Source: Paraburkholderia elongata (lineage in GTDB: Bacteria > Pseudomonadota > Gammaproteobacteria > Burkholderiales > Burkholderiaceae). From it: 64,000 nucleotides of DNA. Made by a program: the position numbers and the translations under genes. Each line of letters begins with the position of its first letter. Positions within the stretch are counted from its first letter, which is position 1. This document shows positions 52,665-62,540 of the stretch, one piece after another. The DNA lies in NCBI RefSeq assembly GCF_013177735.1, contig NZ_WOEZ01000192.1, positions 34,843 to 98,842 of the forward strand. Direction: 5' to 3'. The notes under the pieces were generated by a model that was not told where the DNA came from, did no database searches, and was given only the letters and a program-made list of their open reading frames with translations.

Positions 52665-52697
52665 GAAAAAGCGTCGCGACCCGGTTGGCCGCGACGC
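52665..52697 (-). terminator. Intrinsic terminator between rodZ and ispG
   Basis: On the minus strand GCGTCGCG and CGCGACGC form a perfect 8-bp stem around an 11-base loop, followed at once by TTTTT (plus-strand As at 52666-52670). The hairpin is 13 bases after the rodZ stop. A second hairpin (GCGCCAC/GTGGCGC, 52635-52657) lies between it and the ispG start. Confidence 0.75.
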
Positions 52698-52709
52698 ATA
52701 CCGTATCTA

Positions 52710-53864
52710 TCAAGGCAACGCGAAGCGCGCCACATTACCCTTGGCTGCCGAATATTTCGACGGATCGACTGGCTGGCCATCGAGCGTAAGAGACTCGAGA
52801 CCCGCCTTGTTGCCGATCGTGACCTTGAACGGCGCTGCGCCCGTCACTTCCTTCGTATCGCCCGCGTGTACGAGGCCGGAGAACACCTCCTTGCCATCTT
52901 TGCCACGCACACTGAACCAACTGTCTTGCGTTACACGCAATGCGATGATCGCCTCACCCGCTGGCGGTGGCGCCGTTGCCGTAGTTGCCATATCCGCCGC
53001 GGCCGATGCGCCTATCGCGGCGACCACCGGCGCGCTTGCGCCTTGCGCCGCAGCCTGGACCTGCGAACCGGCCTTCGGCGCAACCGCTGCTGCTGTGACA
53101 GCCGGCGCGGAAGACGGCGCCGTACCGGTCGCCAGCGGCGCGGGCATCGGTATAGCCGACGCTGCGTTATCCGCCGCGGCCTGCGTTTCCGGCGCTGAAG
53201 CAGCGTCTTCCGCCGTTGCCTCGGAACCTGCTGCCTGACCCTGCGCCACTGCGCCCGATGCTCCGGTCGCGCCACCCGCGGCGCCGTTAGCGCTCGCCTT
53301 CAACCGTGCGAGCCACGCCGACGAATCACCGCCGTTGGTATGCCACATGCCGAGCGCGATCACCGCGACGATCACCGCCGCAATGCCCCACAGCCACGAG
53401 CGGCTCTTTTGCCCGCTGCCGCCAAGCGACAACGATACGCGCCCGCGCGGCAAATCCTTGCCGGACGAAGCCGGCATCGATAGATCCGGCGCGGGCACGC
53501 CCTTCTCGCGACGCAAAGCCTGCGTGAACGGCGCGGGATCGGCGCCGAGCATCTTCGCGTAGCTGCGCACCACGCCGAGCGCGAAGGTCGTGTCCGGCAA
53601 ATGGCTGATGTCACCCGATTCGAGCGCACGCAACTTGGTGACGGATACCTTCAGGCGCGCCGACACGTCTTCGATCGTCCAGCCCTTCGATTCACGCAAT
53701 TGGGTCAGGCGCGCGCCAACCGCTGCCAGGGAATCCAAACCCGCCAGGCCCGCCGAGCCCGGCTGCACAACAGGCTGCACCACCGCCCGGGCGACTGGCG
53801 CCGGATGGCCTTCGTTTGCGTCTCCGTCCTGCGGCTGCGGCTGCGGGTGCTGCGGCTCACTCAT
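52710..53864 (-). CDS. rodZ: RodZ-like helix-turn-helix cell-shape protein
   Basis: 384 residues. The cytoplasmic Cro-type HTH domain (about 45-115) has L-T-Q-L-R-E-S-K-G-W-T-I-E-D-V-S-A-R-L and Y-A-K-M-L-G. A membrane segment S-W-L-W-G-I-A-A-V-I-V-A-V-I-A-L-G follows. An Ala/Pro/Thr-rich periplasmic linker leads to a C-terminal DUF4115 beta-domain (I-A-L-R-V-T-Q-D-S-W-F-S-V-R). RodZ links MreB to the elongation machinery. The extra N-terminal 40 residues are Pro/Gln/Val-rich. Confidence 0.93.
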   Translation of the reverse strand: MSEPQHPQPQPQDGDANEGHPAPVARAVVQPVVQPGSAGLAGLDSLAAVGARLTQLRESKGWTIEDVSARLKVSVTKLRALESGDISHLPDTTFALGVVRSYAKMLGADPAPFTQALRREKGVPAPDLSMPASSGKDLPRGRVSLSLGGSGQKSRSWLWGIAAVIVAVIALGMWHTNGGDSSAWLARLKASANGAAGGATGASGAVAQGQAAGSEATAEDAASAPETQAAADNAASAIPMPAPLATGTAPSSAPAVTAAAVAPKAGSQVQAAAQGASAPVVAAIGASAAADMATTATAPPPAGEAIIALRVTQDSWFSVRGKDGKEVFSGLVHAGDTKEVTGAAPFKVTIGNKAGLESLTLDGQPVDPSKYSAAKGNVARFALP

Positions 53865-54080
53865 CCCAAATCCTTTCGCGTCGATTCTTTTTCACTTGTG
53901 CAACCCGGACGGGCCAAAGCCTCACGCCCGAATCGCAGACCGTTTATAACAAAATGCGCGGCCTTGTGTGCCGCTTCCGATCGCTTCTGCAAACTTTCTT
54001 TTCAATCGCGGATGGCGTGGAGGGTTTTTGCGCGCCCGGATAGCTTTCCTCCGAACGCCGCGCCCTGCCGCCGCACGCGA

Positions 54081-55232
54081 TTACACGGCGCGAACCTCGA
54101 TCACCTTCGCCGCCTTCCCGGTGCGCTCAGCAAGGCGCGTGCGGTCTTTCACCGCACCGGCCAACTGACCGCAGGCAGCGTCGATATCATCGCCGCGTGT
54201 TTTACGCACTGTGGTGACGACGCCCGCGTCCATCAACACCTGTGCAAACCGCTTGATCTGTTCCGGCTTCGAGCGGATGAGGCCCGACTCGGGGAACGGA
54301 TTAAACGGAATCAGGTTGAACTTGCACGGTACGTCGCGCGTAACGGCCAGCAATTCGCGCGCTTGCGCTTCGCTGTCGTTCACGCCGTCGAGCATGCAAT
54401 ATTCGAACGTAATGAAATCGCGCGGCGCAACCTTCAGATAGCGCTGACAAGCGGCCATCAATTCGCGCAGCGGATACTTCTTGTTCAGCGGCACCAGCAT
54501 GTCGCGCAGCGGGTCGCTCGGCGCATGCAACGATACCGCGAGCGCCACCGGAAGATCGGCGCCGAGCCGGTCCATCATCGGCACCACGCCCGAAGTGGAC
54601 AACGTGACGCGCCGGCGCGACAGGCCGTACGCGTTGTCGTCCAGCATCAGGCGCATGGCGGGCACCACCGCGTCGTAATTGAGCAGCGGCTCGCCCATGC
54701 CCATCATCACCACGTTCGTGACGACACGCTCGCCTTTTCCGTCACCACCCGTGGCGCGCCCGCCGTCTGTGCCGCGCGTCGCACGCAGCGCGAACTCGGC
54801 CATGCGCAGCTGGCCGATGATTTCGCCAGTGGTGAGATTACGGGAGAAACCCTGTTTGCCGGTCGAACAGAAACGGCAGTTGACCGCACACCCGGCCTGC
54901 GACGACACGCACAGCGTGCCACGCGTTTCTTCGGGGATATAAACGGTTTCAACCGCGTTGCTGTTGCCGACGTCGATCAGCCACTTGCGTGTGCCGTCGG
55001 TCGAAATATTGTCGCTGACGATGCCGGGCATCGTGATCGTTGCGCGCCCTTTGAGCTTTTCGCGCAAGGACTTCGCCAGATCAGTCATGCCGTCGAAGTC
55101 GGCAGCGTTGTACTGATGGATCCAGCGCTGCAATTGCTTGGCGCGAAACGGCTTCTCGCCCAGGCTGTCGCAGTAGGCGACAAGCCCTTGGGCGTCGAGG
55201 TCGAGAAGGTTGACGGTGGAACTGCTCGTCAT
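54081..55232 (-). CDS. rlmN: Dual-specificity RNA (adenine-C2) methyltransferase RlmN
   Basis: 383 residues from the ATG at 55232; GCAGGA sits 8 bases before it, which favours it over the ATG five codons earlier. Radical-SAM enzyme methylating A2503 of 23S rRNA and A37 of some tRNAs. The cluster motif C-x3-C-x2-C is in A-G-C-A-V-N-C-R-F-C (residues 113-122 or so). M-G-M-G-E-P-L-L-N and the C-terminal cysteine region with R-K-T-R-G-D-D-I-D-A-A-C-G-Q are intact. A Gly/Arg-rich insertion of about 15 residues precedes V-V-M-M-G-M-G-E-P. Follows ndk. Confidence 0.96.
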   Translation of the reverse strand: MTSSSTVNLLDLDAQGLVAYCDSLGEKPFRAKQLQRWIHQYNAADFDGMTDLAKSLREKLKGRATITMPGIVSDNISTDGTRKWLIDVGNSNAVETVYIPEETRGTLCVSSQAGCAVNCRFCSTGKQGFSRNLTTGEIIGQLRMAEFALRATRGTDGGRATGGDGKGERVVTNVVMMGMGEPLLNYDAVVPAMRLMLDDNAYGLSRRRVTLSTSGVVPMMDRLGADLPVALAVSLHAPSDPLRDMLVPLNKKYPLRELMAACQRYLKVAPRDFITFEYCMLDGVNDSEAQARELLAVTRDVPCKFNLIPFNPFPESGLIRSKPEQIKRFAQVLMDAGVVTTVRKTRGDDIDAACGQLAGAVKDRTRLAERTGKAAKVIEVRAV

Positions 55233-55406
55233 ATCGAATCCTGCCATTTCAGTGCGAGACTACGTTCATGCAACAAGCTGCATGAACGCCATGCCGTTCG
55301 CGCCCATTCCTGCTGCTTTACCTTACTACTTTGCCGGGCTGTTCGTGCGGATTCGTGCGACAAATCCAACGGCTACGCACGGATAGCACTGACTACTCAA
55401 ACCCGC

Positions 55407-55832
55407 TTAACGCGAGTAAACGTTCACTTGCGGGAAGAAGAACGCGATTTCAACTGCAGCCGTTTCAGCGGCGTCCGAACCGTGCACCGCGTTAGCGTCG
55501 ATGCTGTCGGCGAAGTCGGCGCGGATCGTGCCCTTTTCTGCCTTCTTCGGATCCGTTGCGCCCATCAGGTCGCGGTGCTTCAGGATCGCGTTTTCGCCTT
55601 CCAGCGCTTGAACGACCACCGGGCCCGAGATCATGAATTCGACCAGATCCTTGAAGAACGGACGTGCGGCGTGCACGGCGTAGAACTTCTCTGCGTCAGC
55701 ACGCGACAGGTGAACCATGCGCGATGCAATGATCTTCAGGCCAGCGTTTTCGAAACGGCTGTAGATCTGACCGATCACGTTCTTGGCCACTGCGTCCGGC
55801 TTGATAATCGACAGGGTGCGTTCGATCGCCAT
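55407..55832 (-). CDS. ndk: Nucleoside diphosphate kinase
   Basis: 141 residues, standard length. Transfers phosphate between nucleoside di- and triphosphates. I-E-R-T-L-S-I-I-K-P-D-A-V is the N-terminal signature; the active-site His is in N-A-V-H-G-S-D. GGAG lies close upstream of the ATG. First gene of the long minus-strand block (ndk-rlmN-rodZ-ispG-hisS). Confidence 0.98.
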   Translation of the reverse strand: MAIERTLSIIKPDAVAKNVIGQIYSRFENAGLKIIASRMVHLSRADAEKFYAVHAARPFFKDLVEFMISGPVVVQALEGENAILKHRDLMGATDPKKAEKGTIRADFADSIDANAVHGSDAAETAAVEIAFFFPQVNVYSR

Positions 55833-56133
55833 AAAAACTCCAAAAAATTAAGAGGTTACAGATTCAAATGAATCCGCTATTGTAGCATGTTCCCGTGTAT
55901 GATTGCGATTGAACCCTTACAGCATTGAAAGACTCCAAGCGGGAGTTTCTGAATGCTGGTAGCGTAGGCCGTGCGAACATTTTCTGGGCATTGAAACTCC
56001 CGGCCACCGCGCCAATCTTAGGGATGAGCACTCTGCGACTGGCGGCAAAAATTCCGACCGGCGCGCAGTAAAACCCAGTGCGCAACCCGCTACACAACCA
56101 TTACGCAACACGCTTCTGAGGTAAGGAGAGACC
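55833..56133. other. Divergent control region between ndk and the YccA-like gene
   Basis: 301 bases without a gene. On the minus strand TACAAT (55884-55879) is a probable ndk -10 box with a weak -35. On the plus strand the YccA-like gene has AAGGAG at 56121-56126, 7 bases before its ATG. Nothing else recognised. Confidence 0.5.
55879..55884 (-). promoter_or_regulatory. Probable -10 box of ndk
   Basis: Minus-strand TACAAT, 47 bases upstream of the ndk start codon, in a short AT-rich stretch. No -35 close to consensus is seen at 16-18 bases. Confidence 0.4.
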
Positions 56134-56832
56134 ATGAACGATCATCCGTATAGCTTTGGCCGCAATGGCGCGGTCAGCACGGTCGAAACGCGTAACCGCG
56201 TACTACGGAACACCTACTGGCTGCTAGCGCTGTCCATGATCCCGACAGTGCTCGGCGCTTGGGTGGGCGTGGCAACCGGTTTCTCGCTGTTCGCCGCCAC
56301 CAGCCCCGGCATGAGCATGCTGGCGTTCTTCGCGATCGCCTTCGGCTTCATGTTTGCCATCCAGAAAACCAAAGACAGCGCCATCGGCGTCGTCGTGCTG
56401 CTCGGCTTCACGTTCTTCATGGGCCTGATGCTGTCGCGCATCCTGAGCTTCGTGCTCGGTTTTTCGAACGGCCCGTCGTTGATCATGCTCGCCTTTGGTG
56501 GCACTGGTGTGATCTTCGCGTCCATGGCAACGATCGCCACGGTCAGCAAGCGTGACTTCTCGGGTCTCGGCAAGTGGCTGTTCATGGGCGTGGTCGTGCT
56601 GCTGCTGGCTTCGGTCGCGAACGTGTTCCTGCACCTGCCGGCGTTGATGCTGACAGTGTCGGTGATGGCGATCGTGATCTTCTCGGCCTACATGCTGTTC
56701 GACGTCCAGCGCGTCGTGAACGGCGGCGAAACGAATTACATCACCGCCACGCTCGCGATCTATCTGGACCTGTATAACGTGTTCGTCAACCTGCTCGCGC
56801 TGCTCGGCATCTTCGGCGGCAACCGCAACTAA
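56134..56832 (+). CDS. BAX-inhibitor-1 family membrane protein (YccA-like)
   Basis: 232 residues, seven hydrophobic segments. N-R-V-L-R-N-T-Y-W-L-L-A-L-S at the start and F-S-A-Y-M-L-F-D-V-Q-R-V-V-N-G-G-E-T-N-Y near the end are BI-1/YccA hallmarks; the conserved acidic D-V-Q and final D-L-Y-N-V-F-V-N-L are present. E. coli YccA modulates FtsH, so a functional tie to the HflKC genes of this window is possible but not shown. A strong AAGGAG Shine-Dalgarno precedes it. Confidence 0.92.
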   Translation: MNDHPYSFGRNGAVSTVETRNRVLRNTYWLLALSMIPTVLGAWVGVATGFSLFAATSPGMSMLAFFAIAFGFMFAIQKTKDSAIGVVVLLGFTFFMGLMLSRILSFVLGFSNGPSLIMLAFGGTGVIFASMATIATVSKRDFSGLGKWLFMGVVVLLLASVANVFLHLPALMLTVSVMAIVIFSAYMLFDVQRVVNGGETNYITATLAIYLDLYNVFVNLLALLGIFGGNRN

Positions 56833-56882
56833 GTCTGATGTGATCTGACGCAAGGCCGGCGCCCGAAACGCCAGCCTTGAAG

Positions 56883-56919
56883 AAAAAGCCCATGGCGAGC
56901 AATCGTCATGGGCTTTTTT
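56883..56919 (+). terminator. Intrinsic terminator after the YccA-like gene
   Basis: AAAAAGCCCATG and CATGGGCTTTTTT form a 12-bp stem with a 12-base loop, about 50 bases after the stop. The A/T flanks also allow termination of the convergent minus-strand transcript. Confidence 0.85.
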
Positions 56920-56985
56920 CATTGCACTGCCGGCGCGTCAGCGGTGAATCGCTGAGCATGGCGATGCCAGGTCATCAGAGACGGA

Positions 56986-57759
56986 TCACAAACTCAGCCA
57001 GGCGAAGCCTTCATCCTGAGAAGCGACCACCACTTCGGTCGGCGCGGCACCCAGCACACCCGCCATGGCAGCCTGCGCCAGCTCCGGCGAGTTGTTCTGC
57101 TTGCTAAGATGCGCGGCCACCAGATGACGCAAGCGCGAGCGGTCGAGCGAGGCCAGGATTTCAGCCGCCGCTTCGTTGTTCAGATGCCCATGATTGCCGC
57201 CAATGCGCGCCTTCAGCGATTGGGGATACCGGCTGCCCGCCAGCATCCGCACATCGTGATTGCATTCGAGCACCAGCGCATCGCAGCCGCTCAGCACCGC
57301 GCTGATGTGTGGCGTGGAGGTGCCGACGTCGGTCAGCACGCCAAGCCGGCTCGCGCCATTCGAGAGCACGTATTGCAGCGGCTCGCGCGCGTCGTGAGGA
57401 ACGGTGTAAGGGAGGATGCTGAGGTCGCCGATCGCCACCGCCTCGTCGCCCCACAGCACCTGCAGGTCGACGTCGGCGTCGGCGGCACCCACCGCGCGGG
57501 CGGTGCCCCAGCTCATGTATAACGGAATCGACCACTTGCGCGCCAGCGTCAGCGCGCTGCCAATGTGGTCGCTGTGTTCATGTGTAATCAGAATGGCGTC
57601 GAGACCTTCGACGCTCGCGCCGAGCCGCGTCAGACGCCGCTCGACTTCCTTGGCCGAAAAGCCGCAATCAAGCAGAACGCGCGTGGTGGTCGCGCCGCTT
57701 TGCGTTTCCACCAGCAAGGCATTGCCTTCACTGCCGCTGCCGAGACTGGCGAAGCGCAC
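56986..57759 (-). CDS. Metallo-beta-lactamase fold hydrolase (YycJ/WalJ-like)
   Basis: 257 residues. The zinc motif T-H-E-H-S-D-H is at residues 59-65 (His60, His62, Asp64, His65), with L-E-C-N-H-D and H-L-S-K-Q-N-N-S further on. The start R-F-A-S-L-G-S-G-S-E-G-N-A is typical of the YycJ/WalJ branch, implicated in 5'-3' exonuclease or DNA-repair tasks. Exact substrate unknown. It is the last gene of the dapA-bamC-MBL run, 7 bases after bamC. Confidence 0.9.
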   Translation of the reverse strand: MRFASLGSGSEGNALLVETQSGATTTRVLLDCGFSAKEVERRLTRLGASVEGLDAILITHEHSDHIGSALTLARKWSIPLYMSWGTARAVGAADADVDLQVLWGDEAVAIGDLSILPYTVPHDAREPLQYVLSNGASRLGVLTDVGTSTPHISAVLSGCDALVLECNHDVRMLAGSRYPQSLKARIGGNHGHLNNEAAAEILASLDRSRLRHLVAAHLSKQNNSPELAQAAMAGVLGAAPTEVVVASQDEGFAWLSL

Positions 57760-57766
57760 AGCCCGC

Positions 57767-58906
57767 TTAGTTCAGTTGCGCGTGCAGCAACGTCACGATG
57801 CGCTGCGCGTCGGACGAGTTATCCACCTGCCCGTTCGCGTCCACCACCGCCACCTGCGTCACGGTATCGCCCTTCGAGCGCACATTGATGAGGAATTCCT
57901 GACCCGGCTTCTTCGACGAATTGCCGCTGTAGAACAGCTTGCCGAAGAGCCCTTCCTTCTTCAGTTCCTGCATCGAGTCCGCGTAACGCACGTAGTAGAT
58001 GCCTTTCGAGCGATCGCGGTTGTCGACGGTAAAGTTGGTGCGGTCGAGCGCGAGGCCCACGCGCAGCCACGCGCGGTCGAACGATTCCTGCAGGTCGAGC
58101 GTCGATGCACCCGCGCTCTGGTCGATCGTGGCCGGCGCGGTGGCCGAGCGGGCATCGGTCAGGAGTTGCTTTGACTGCGTTTCGGTCAGACCGAACTTCT
58201 GCATCAGCTTGGTCAGGAACAGTGCTTCCAGTGCCGGATCGCGCGGACGCTCTTCCCAGCGCGACGACGTCTTGTCCTGGCCGGTCAGCATTTCTTCCAT
58301 CGCGCTATGCGTGATCGAGATGTCCGTGGTGTTAGCCGGGCCGCGCGACACGAGTGTGCGGAAGCTGTCACGGGTGCCAGACGAGTAGGCGAAGTCGATC
58401 ACCTTGCCGACCGTGCGACGGAACCAGTCATCCGGAATATTGGCGCGGTTTTCAGCCCAGTCGGTGTTCATGATGCCGGTGGCGGGCGCATCGGTTTTCA
58501 GTACGAAGCCGTTCTCCTGCCAGAACTCCTGCAACTGCGGCCACAGTTGTTCCGGCGTGCGGCCGTCGACTACCAGCCAGCGACGATCGCCGTCACGCTC
58601 GATGTGCATGCCCAGCGGGTCCTGCGCATTCGGTTGGCCTTCGGTGGAATTGCCCGCTGCCGTGACCGCGCGTTGCTGCGAGCCGCCCAGCGCCAGATTG
58701 GCCGGCGGCGCCACGTAGCGCTGATCAGTCGGCGTGGTGCTCAGATCGCCCGGAACGGCGAGCGGCGGTGCGCTGCCCGCGCCCTTGTAGTTGACGCGGT
58801 CGGAGGCGAACCAGTCGTTCAGCGTGTCACAGCCGGCGAGCGTTACCAGGGCAAGCGCCAGCGCCGCCATGCGGGTTGCGTGGAGGGAAAGTGCGGAACG
58901 TTTCAT
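57767..58906 (-). CDS. bamC: Outer membrane assembly lipoprotein BamC
   Basis: 379 residues. The signal peptide ends with the lipobox T-L-A-G-C (Cys26). The N-terminal disordered segment (D-R-V-N-Y-K-G-A-G-S-A-P-P-L) binds BamD in E. coli. Two helix-grip domains follow (about 100-220 and 255-375), with D-W-A-E-N-R-A-N-I-P-D-D-W and D-R-T-N-F-T-V-D-N-R-D-R-S-K-G-I-Y-Y-V-R-Y. BAM complex accessory subunit. Follows dapA as in many proteobacteria. Confidence 0.93.
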   Translation of the reverse strand: MKRSALSLHATRMAALALALVTLAGCDTLNDWFASDRVNYKGAGSAPPLAVPGDLSTTPTDQRYVAPPANLALGGSQQRAVTAAGNSTEGQPNAQDPLGMHIERDGDRRWLVVDGRTPEQLWPQLQEFWQENGFVLKTDAPATGIMNTDWAENRANIPDDWFRRTVGKVIDFAYSSGTRDSFRTLVSRGPANTTDISITHSAMEEMLTGQDKTSSRWEERPRDPALEALFLTKLMQKFGLTETQSKQLLTDARSATAPATIDQSAGASTLDLQESFDRAWLRVGLALDRTNFTVDNRDRSKGIYYVRYADSMQELKKEGLFGKLFYSGNSSKKPGQEFLINVRSKGDTVTQVAVVDANGQVDNSSDAQRIVTLLHAQLN

Positions 58907-59035
58907 GAGGTCCTTCGTGATGCTGGAACGCGGTGCCTGGTTCTGTGTGCCGGGAACGTGGGCTGGATCGACGTCGGTTAAGGGAATGCCGGTGGCAGGC
59001 TTTCTTGAGCGCTGGGGGTGCGGGGTCGAGCCCGC

Positions 59036-59950
<915 letters not shown>

Positions 59951-59993
59951 GAAACGCCATGAATTTGATCAGGTAAACCGCGATTGTAGCGGA

Positions 59994-60605
59994 TTAGCCA
60001 GCCAACTCGTAACAAGGCGGGGGTGCCGCCTCTGCGCGCTCGGCTGAGCGATCCGCCTCCATAATTGCGCATATCCGCTGGACGTAAGCCGGGCGCGGCT
60101 GCGCGAGAAATCCGTCTTGAAATGCGACCACACGGAGGTGGCCTCGCACCACGTCGAGCAACTCGCCGGGCGCGAGCAAAAACGCCGGGTTAGACGGCTT
60201 GCCGACGCTTTCGTTGCCTCGCGCAAAGGTCTCGTAAACCAGTACGCCGCCGGGCGCGAGCGAGCGTAACAACTGAGGAAACAGCGGCCGGTGCAGGTAG
60301 TTCGTGACCACGATCGCGGCAAATTTCGCTTCGGCGGGCAAGGGCCATGCGGCGCCTTCGATGTCGGCCGCGAGCGTGGTAATGAGCGGCTCGTCGCGCA
60401 TGGCGTCCAACGCAGCCGCGTTGCGGTCGAGCGCGGTCACCGGATGGCCCAGCGACGCAAAGAACCGCGCATGCCGCCCTGCCCCCGACGCGACGTCGAG
60501 CACCGCGCCGCCCGCCGCGACCAGATGCGCCCAGTGGCACACCCAGCGCGACGGCTCGCCGTTTCCGTGCAAGGGACCGTCCGGCATGGCAACGGGAGTG
60601 CTCAT
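59994..60605 (-). CDS. Class I SAM-dependent methyltransferase
   Basis: 203 residues from the ATG at 60605 (M-S-T-P-V-A-M-P). Motif I is V-L-D-V-A-S-G-A-G-R-H-A-R-F-F-A, followed by V-T-A-L-D-R-N-A-A-A-L (acidic loop) and V-L-V-Y-E-T-F-A. It resembles TehB-like small methyltransferases. The substrate is unknown. It lies between trpS and dapA on the same strand, 16 bases after the trpS stop. Confidence 0.88.
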   Translation of the reverse strand: MSTPVAMPDGPLHGNGEPSRWVCHWAHLVAAGGAVLDVASGAGRHARFFASLGHPVTALDRNAAALDAMRDEPLITTLAADIEGAAWPLPAEAKFAAIVVTNYLHRPLFPQLLRSLAPGGVLVYETFARGNESVGKPSNPAFLLAPGELLDVVRGHLRVVAFQDGFLAQPRPAYVQRICAIMEADRSAERAEAAPPPCYELAG

Positions 60606-60621
60606 CACCTCAGCGCCGCGA

Positions 60622-61824
60622 TCAGTTGTACGAGAGGCCCATCGCCTCGCGCACGTCACGCATCGTTTCCGTGGCGTACTTGCGGGCCTTGTCGCAGCCG
60701 TCGGCGACGATCGCGCGCAACAGCGACGGATCGTCCATGTACTTCTGCGCGCGCTCGAGCATCGGCTGCTGCTCGCGCAGAATGCCTTCGATCACCGGCT
60801 GCTTGCACTCGAGGCAGCCGATTCCCGCGGTTCGGCAGCCCTTCTGCACCCACTCATGCGTGGCTTCGTCCGTGTAGACTTGGTGCAGCTGCCACACCGG
60901 GCACTTGTCCGGATCGCCCGGATCGGTGCGGCGCACGCGTGCCGGATCGGTCGGCATGGTGCGGACCTTCTTCGTAATCGTTTCCGCGTCTTCGCGCAGG
61001 CCGATCGTGTTGCCGTACGACTTCGACATCTTCTGGCCGTCCAGACCCGGCATGCGCGACGCTTCGGTCAGCATGGCCTGCGGTTCGACCAGAATGATCT
61101 TGCGCGAACCTTCGAGGTAGCCGAACAGACGCTCGCGATCGCTCATCGACAGGCTCTGCGATTCCTGCAACATCGCCCGCGCCTGCTCGAGCGCTTCGTC
61201 GTCGCCTTCCTGCTGATAGGCGTTGCGCAGCTCGTGATAAAGCTTGGCGCGCTTGCCGCCCAGCTTCTTCGCGGCTTCGTTGGCCTTCTCTTCGAAGCCC
61301 GGTTCGCGGCCGTACAGGTAGTTGAAGCGGCGCGCGATTTCACGCGTCATTTCAACGTGCGGCACCTGGTCTTCGCCGACCGGCACGAGCGAGCCGCGGT
61401 ACAGCAGAATGTCTGCCGCCATCAGCACCGGATAGCCGAGGAAGCCGTAGGTGGACAGGTCCTTGTCCTTCAGCTTCTCCTGCTGCTCCTTGTAGGTCGG
61501 CACGCGTTCGAGCCAGCCGAGCGGCGTGCTCATGCCCAGCAGCAACGCCATTTCCGCATGCTCGGGCACCTTGCTCTGGATGAAGAGCGTAGCCTGCGCC
61601 GGATCGATGCCCGAGGCGAGCCAGTCGATCAGCACGTCCCACACGTTCTTTTCGATCACTTCGGGCGTTTCGTAGTGCGTCGTCAGCGCGTGCCAGTCGA
61701 CCACACAGAAGAAACACGGGTATTCGGACTGCAGCCGCACCCAGTTTTTCAGCACACCGTGATAGTGGCCGAGGTGCAGCGACCCGGTGGGCCGCATGCC
61801 GGAGAAGATACGGTCTGGGAACAT
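60622..61824 (-). CDS. trpS: Tryptophanyl-tRNA synthetase, with a four-cysteine (iron-sulfur type) C-terminal motif
   Basis: 400 residues, longer than the 334 of E. coli. Class I motifs: H-L-G-H at 17-20, K-M-S-K-S near 266-270. An insertion of about 60 residues around 150-200 (G-R-E-P-G-F-E-E-K, K-L-G-G-K-R-A-K-L) is present. The C-terminus has Cys308, Cys330, Cys337 and Cys340, spacing C-x21-C-x6-C-x2-C. This closely resembles the C-x22-C-x6-C-x2-C [4Fe-4S] motif of Thermotoga maritima TrpRS, which lies near the anticodon site. It starts 6 bases after the upstream protease stop. Confidence 0.96.
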   Translation of the reverse strand: MFPDRIFSGMRPTGSLHLGHYHGVLKNWVRLQSEYPCFFCVVDWHALTTHYETPEVIEKNVWDVLIDWLASGIDPAQATLFIQSKVPEHAEMALLLGMSTPLGWLERVPTYKEQQEKLKDKDLSTYGFLGYPVLMAADILLYRGSLVPVGEDQVPHVEMTREIARRFNYLYGREPGFEEKANEAAKKLGGKRAKLYHELRNAYQQEGDDEALEQARAMLQESQSLSMSDRERLFGYLEGSRKIILVEPQAMLTEASRMPGLDGQKMSKSYGNTIGLREDAETITKKVRTMPTDPARVRRTDPGDPDKCPVWQLHQVYTDEATHEWVQKGCRTAGIGCLECKQPVIEGILREQQPMLERAQKYMDDPSLLRAIVADGCDKARKYATETMRDVREAMGLSYN

Positions 61825-61830
61825 GATTAT

Positions 61831-62493
61831 TTAGAAAAGCGAAACAAGTGGAGTCAGAATTGCGGTAATCGCACCGTAGCCGAGCGTCACGAGCGGGCTG
61901 AGCCAATAACGCGTGAGCGTACCCGTCATGACCAGCGCCATCACGATGAAAAAACCGTACGGCTCGAGGCGCGACAGCGCAATCGATTGCCGCGGCGGCA
62001 ACAGCGCCATCAGCACGCGGCCGCCGTCGAGCGGGGGCAGCGGAAACAGGTTGAGCACGCCGAGCACGAGGTTCACGCCGACGCCGGCTGCCGCCATGCG
62101 CGTGAAGAAAGGTTCGTCAACACCCCCCACGGCAAGTGCGACACCGATCAGGCCCCACACCAGCGCCTGCACGAAATTGCAGCCCGGCCCGGCGGCCGCG
62201 ACCCACAGGCTACCCCAACGCGGATTGCGCAGATTGCCGAAGGCGACCGGCACGGGCTTCGCGTAACCGAACATGAACGCGCCACTGGTGGCGAAGTACA
62301 ACAGCAAGGGAATCGCGATCGTGCCGAGCGGATCGATATGCCGCATCGGATTGAGGGAGACGCGGCCCAGCACGTACGCGGTATTGTCGCCGAGCCAGCG
62401 CGCGACGTAGCCATGCGCGGCTTCATGCAGCGTGATGGCGAAAATCACCGGCAACGCGTAAACCGCAATGGTCTGTATCAAGGAAGAATCCAT
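61831..62493 (-). CDS. Site-2 protease family M50 membrane protein
   Basis: 220 residues, about five to six membrane segments. The zinc motif H-E-A-A-H is at residues 23-27; the third ligand is in F-P-L-P-P-L-D-G-G-R. N-P-M-R-H-I-D-P-L-G-T is typical of the short S2P-like group without a PDZ domain. Likely cleaves transmembrane substrates, which are unknown. Sits 6 bases before trpS. Confidence 0.92.
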   Translation of the reverse strand: MDSSLIQTIAVYALPVIFAITLHEAAHGYVARWLGDNTAYVLGRVSLNPMRHIDPLGTIAIPLLLYFATSGAFMFGYAKPVPVAFGNLRNPRWGSLWVAAAGPGCNFVQALVWGLIGVALAVGGVDEPFFTRMAAAGVGVNLVLGVLNLFPLPPLDGGRVLMALLPPRQSIALSRLEPYGFFIVMALVMTGTLTRYWLSPLVTLGYGAITAILTPLVSLF

Positions 62494-62540
62494 AACTCGC
62501 TATTGTAACAACGCGATTGCGTGCGTCTGTCCGCTTTCGA

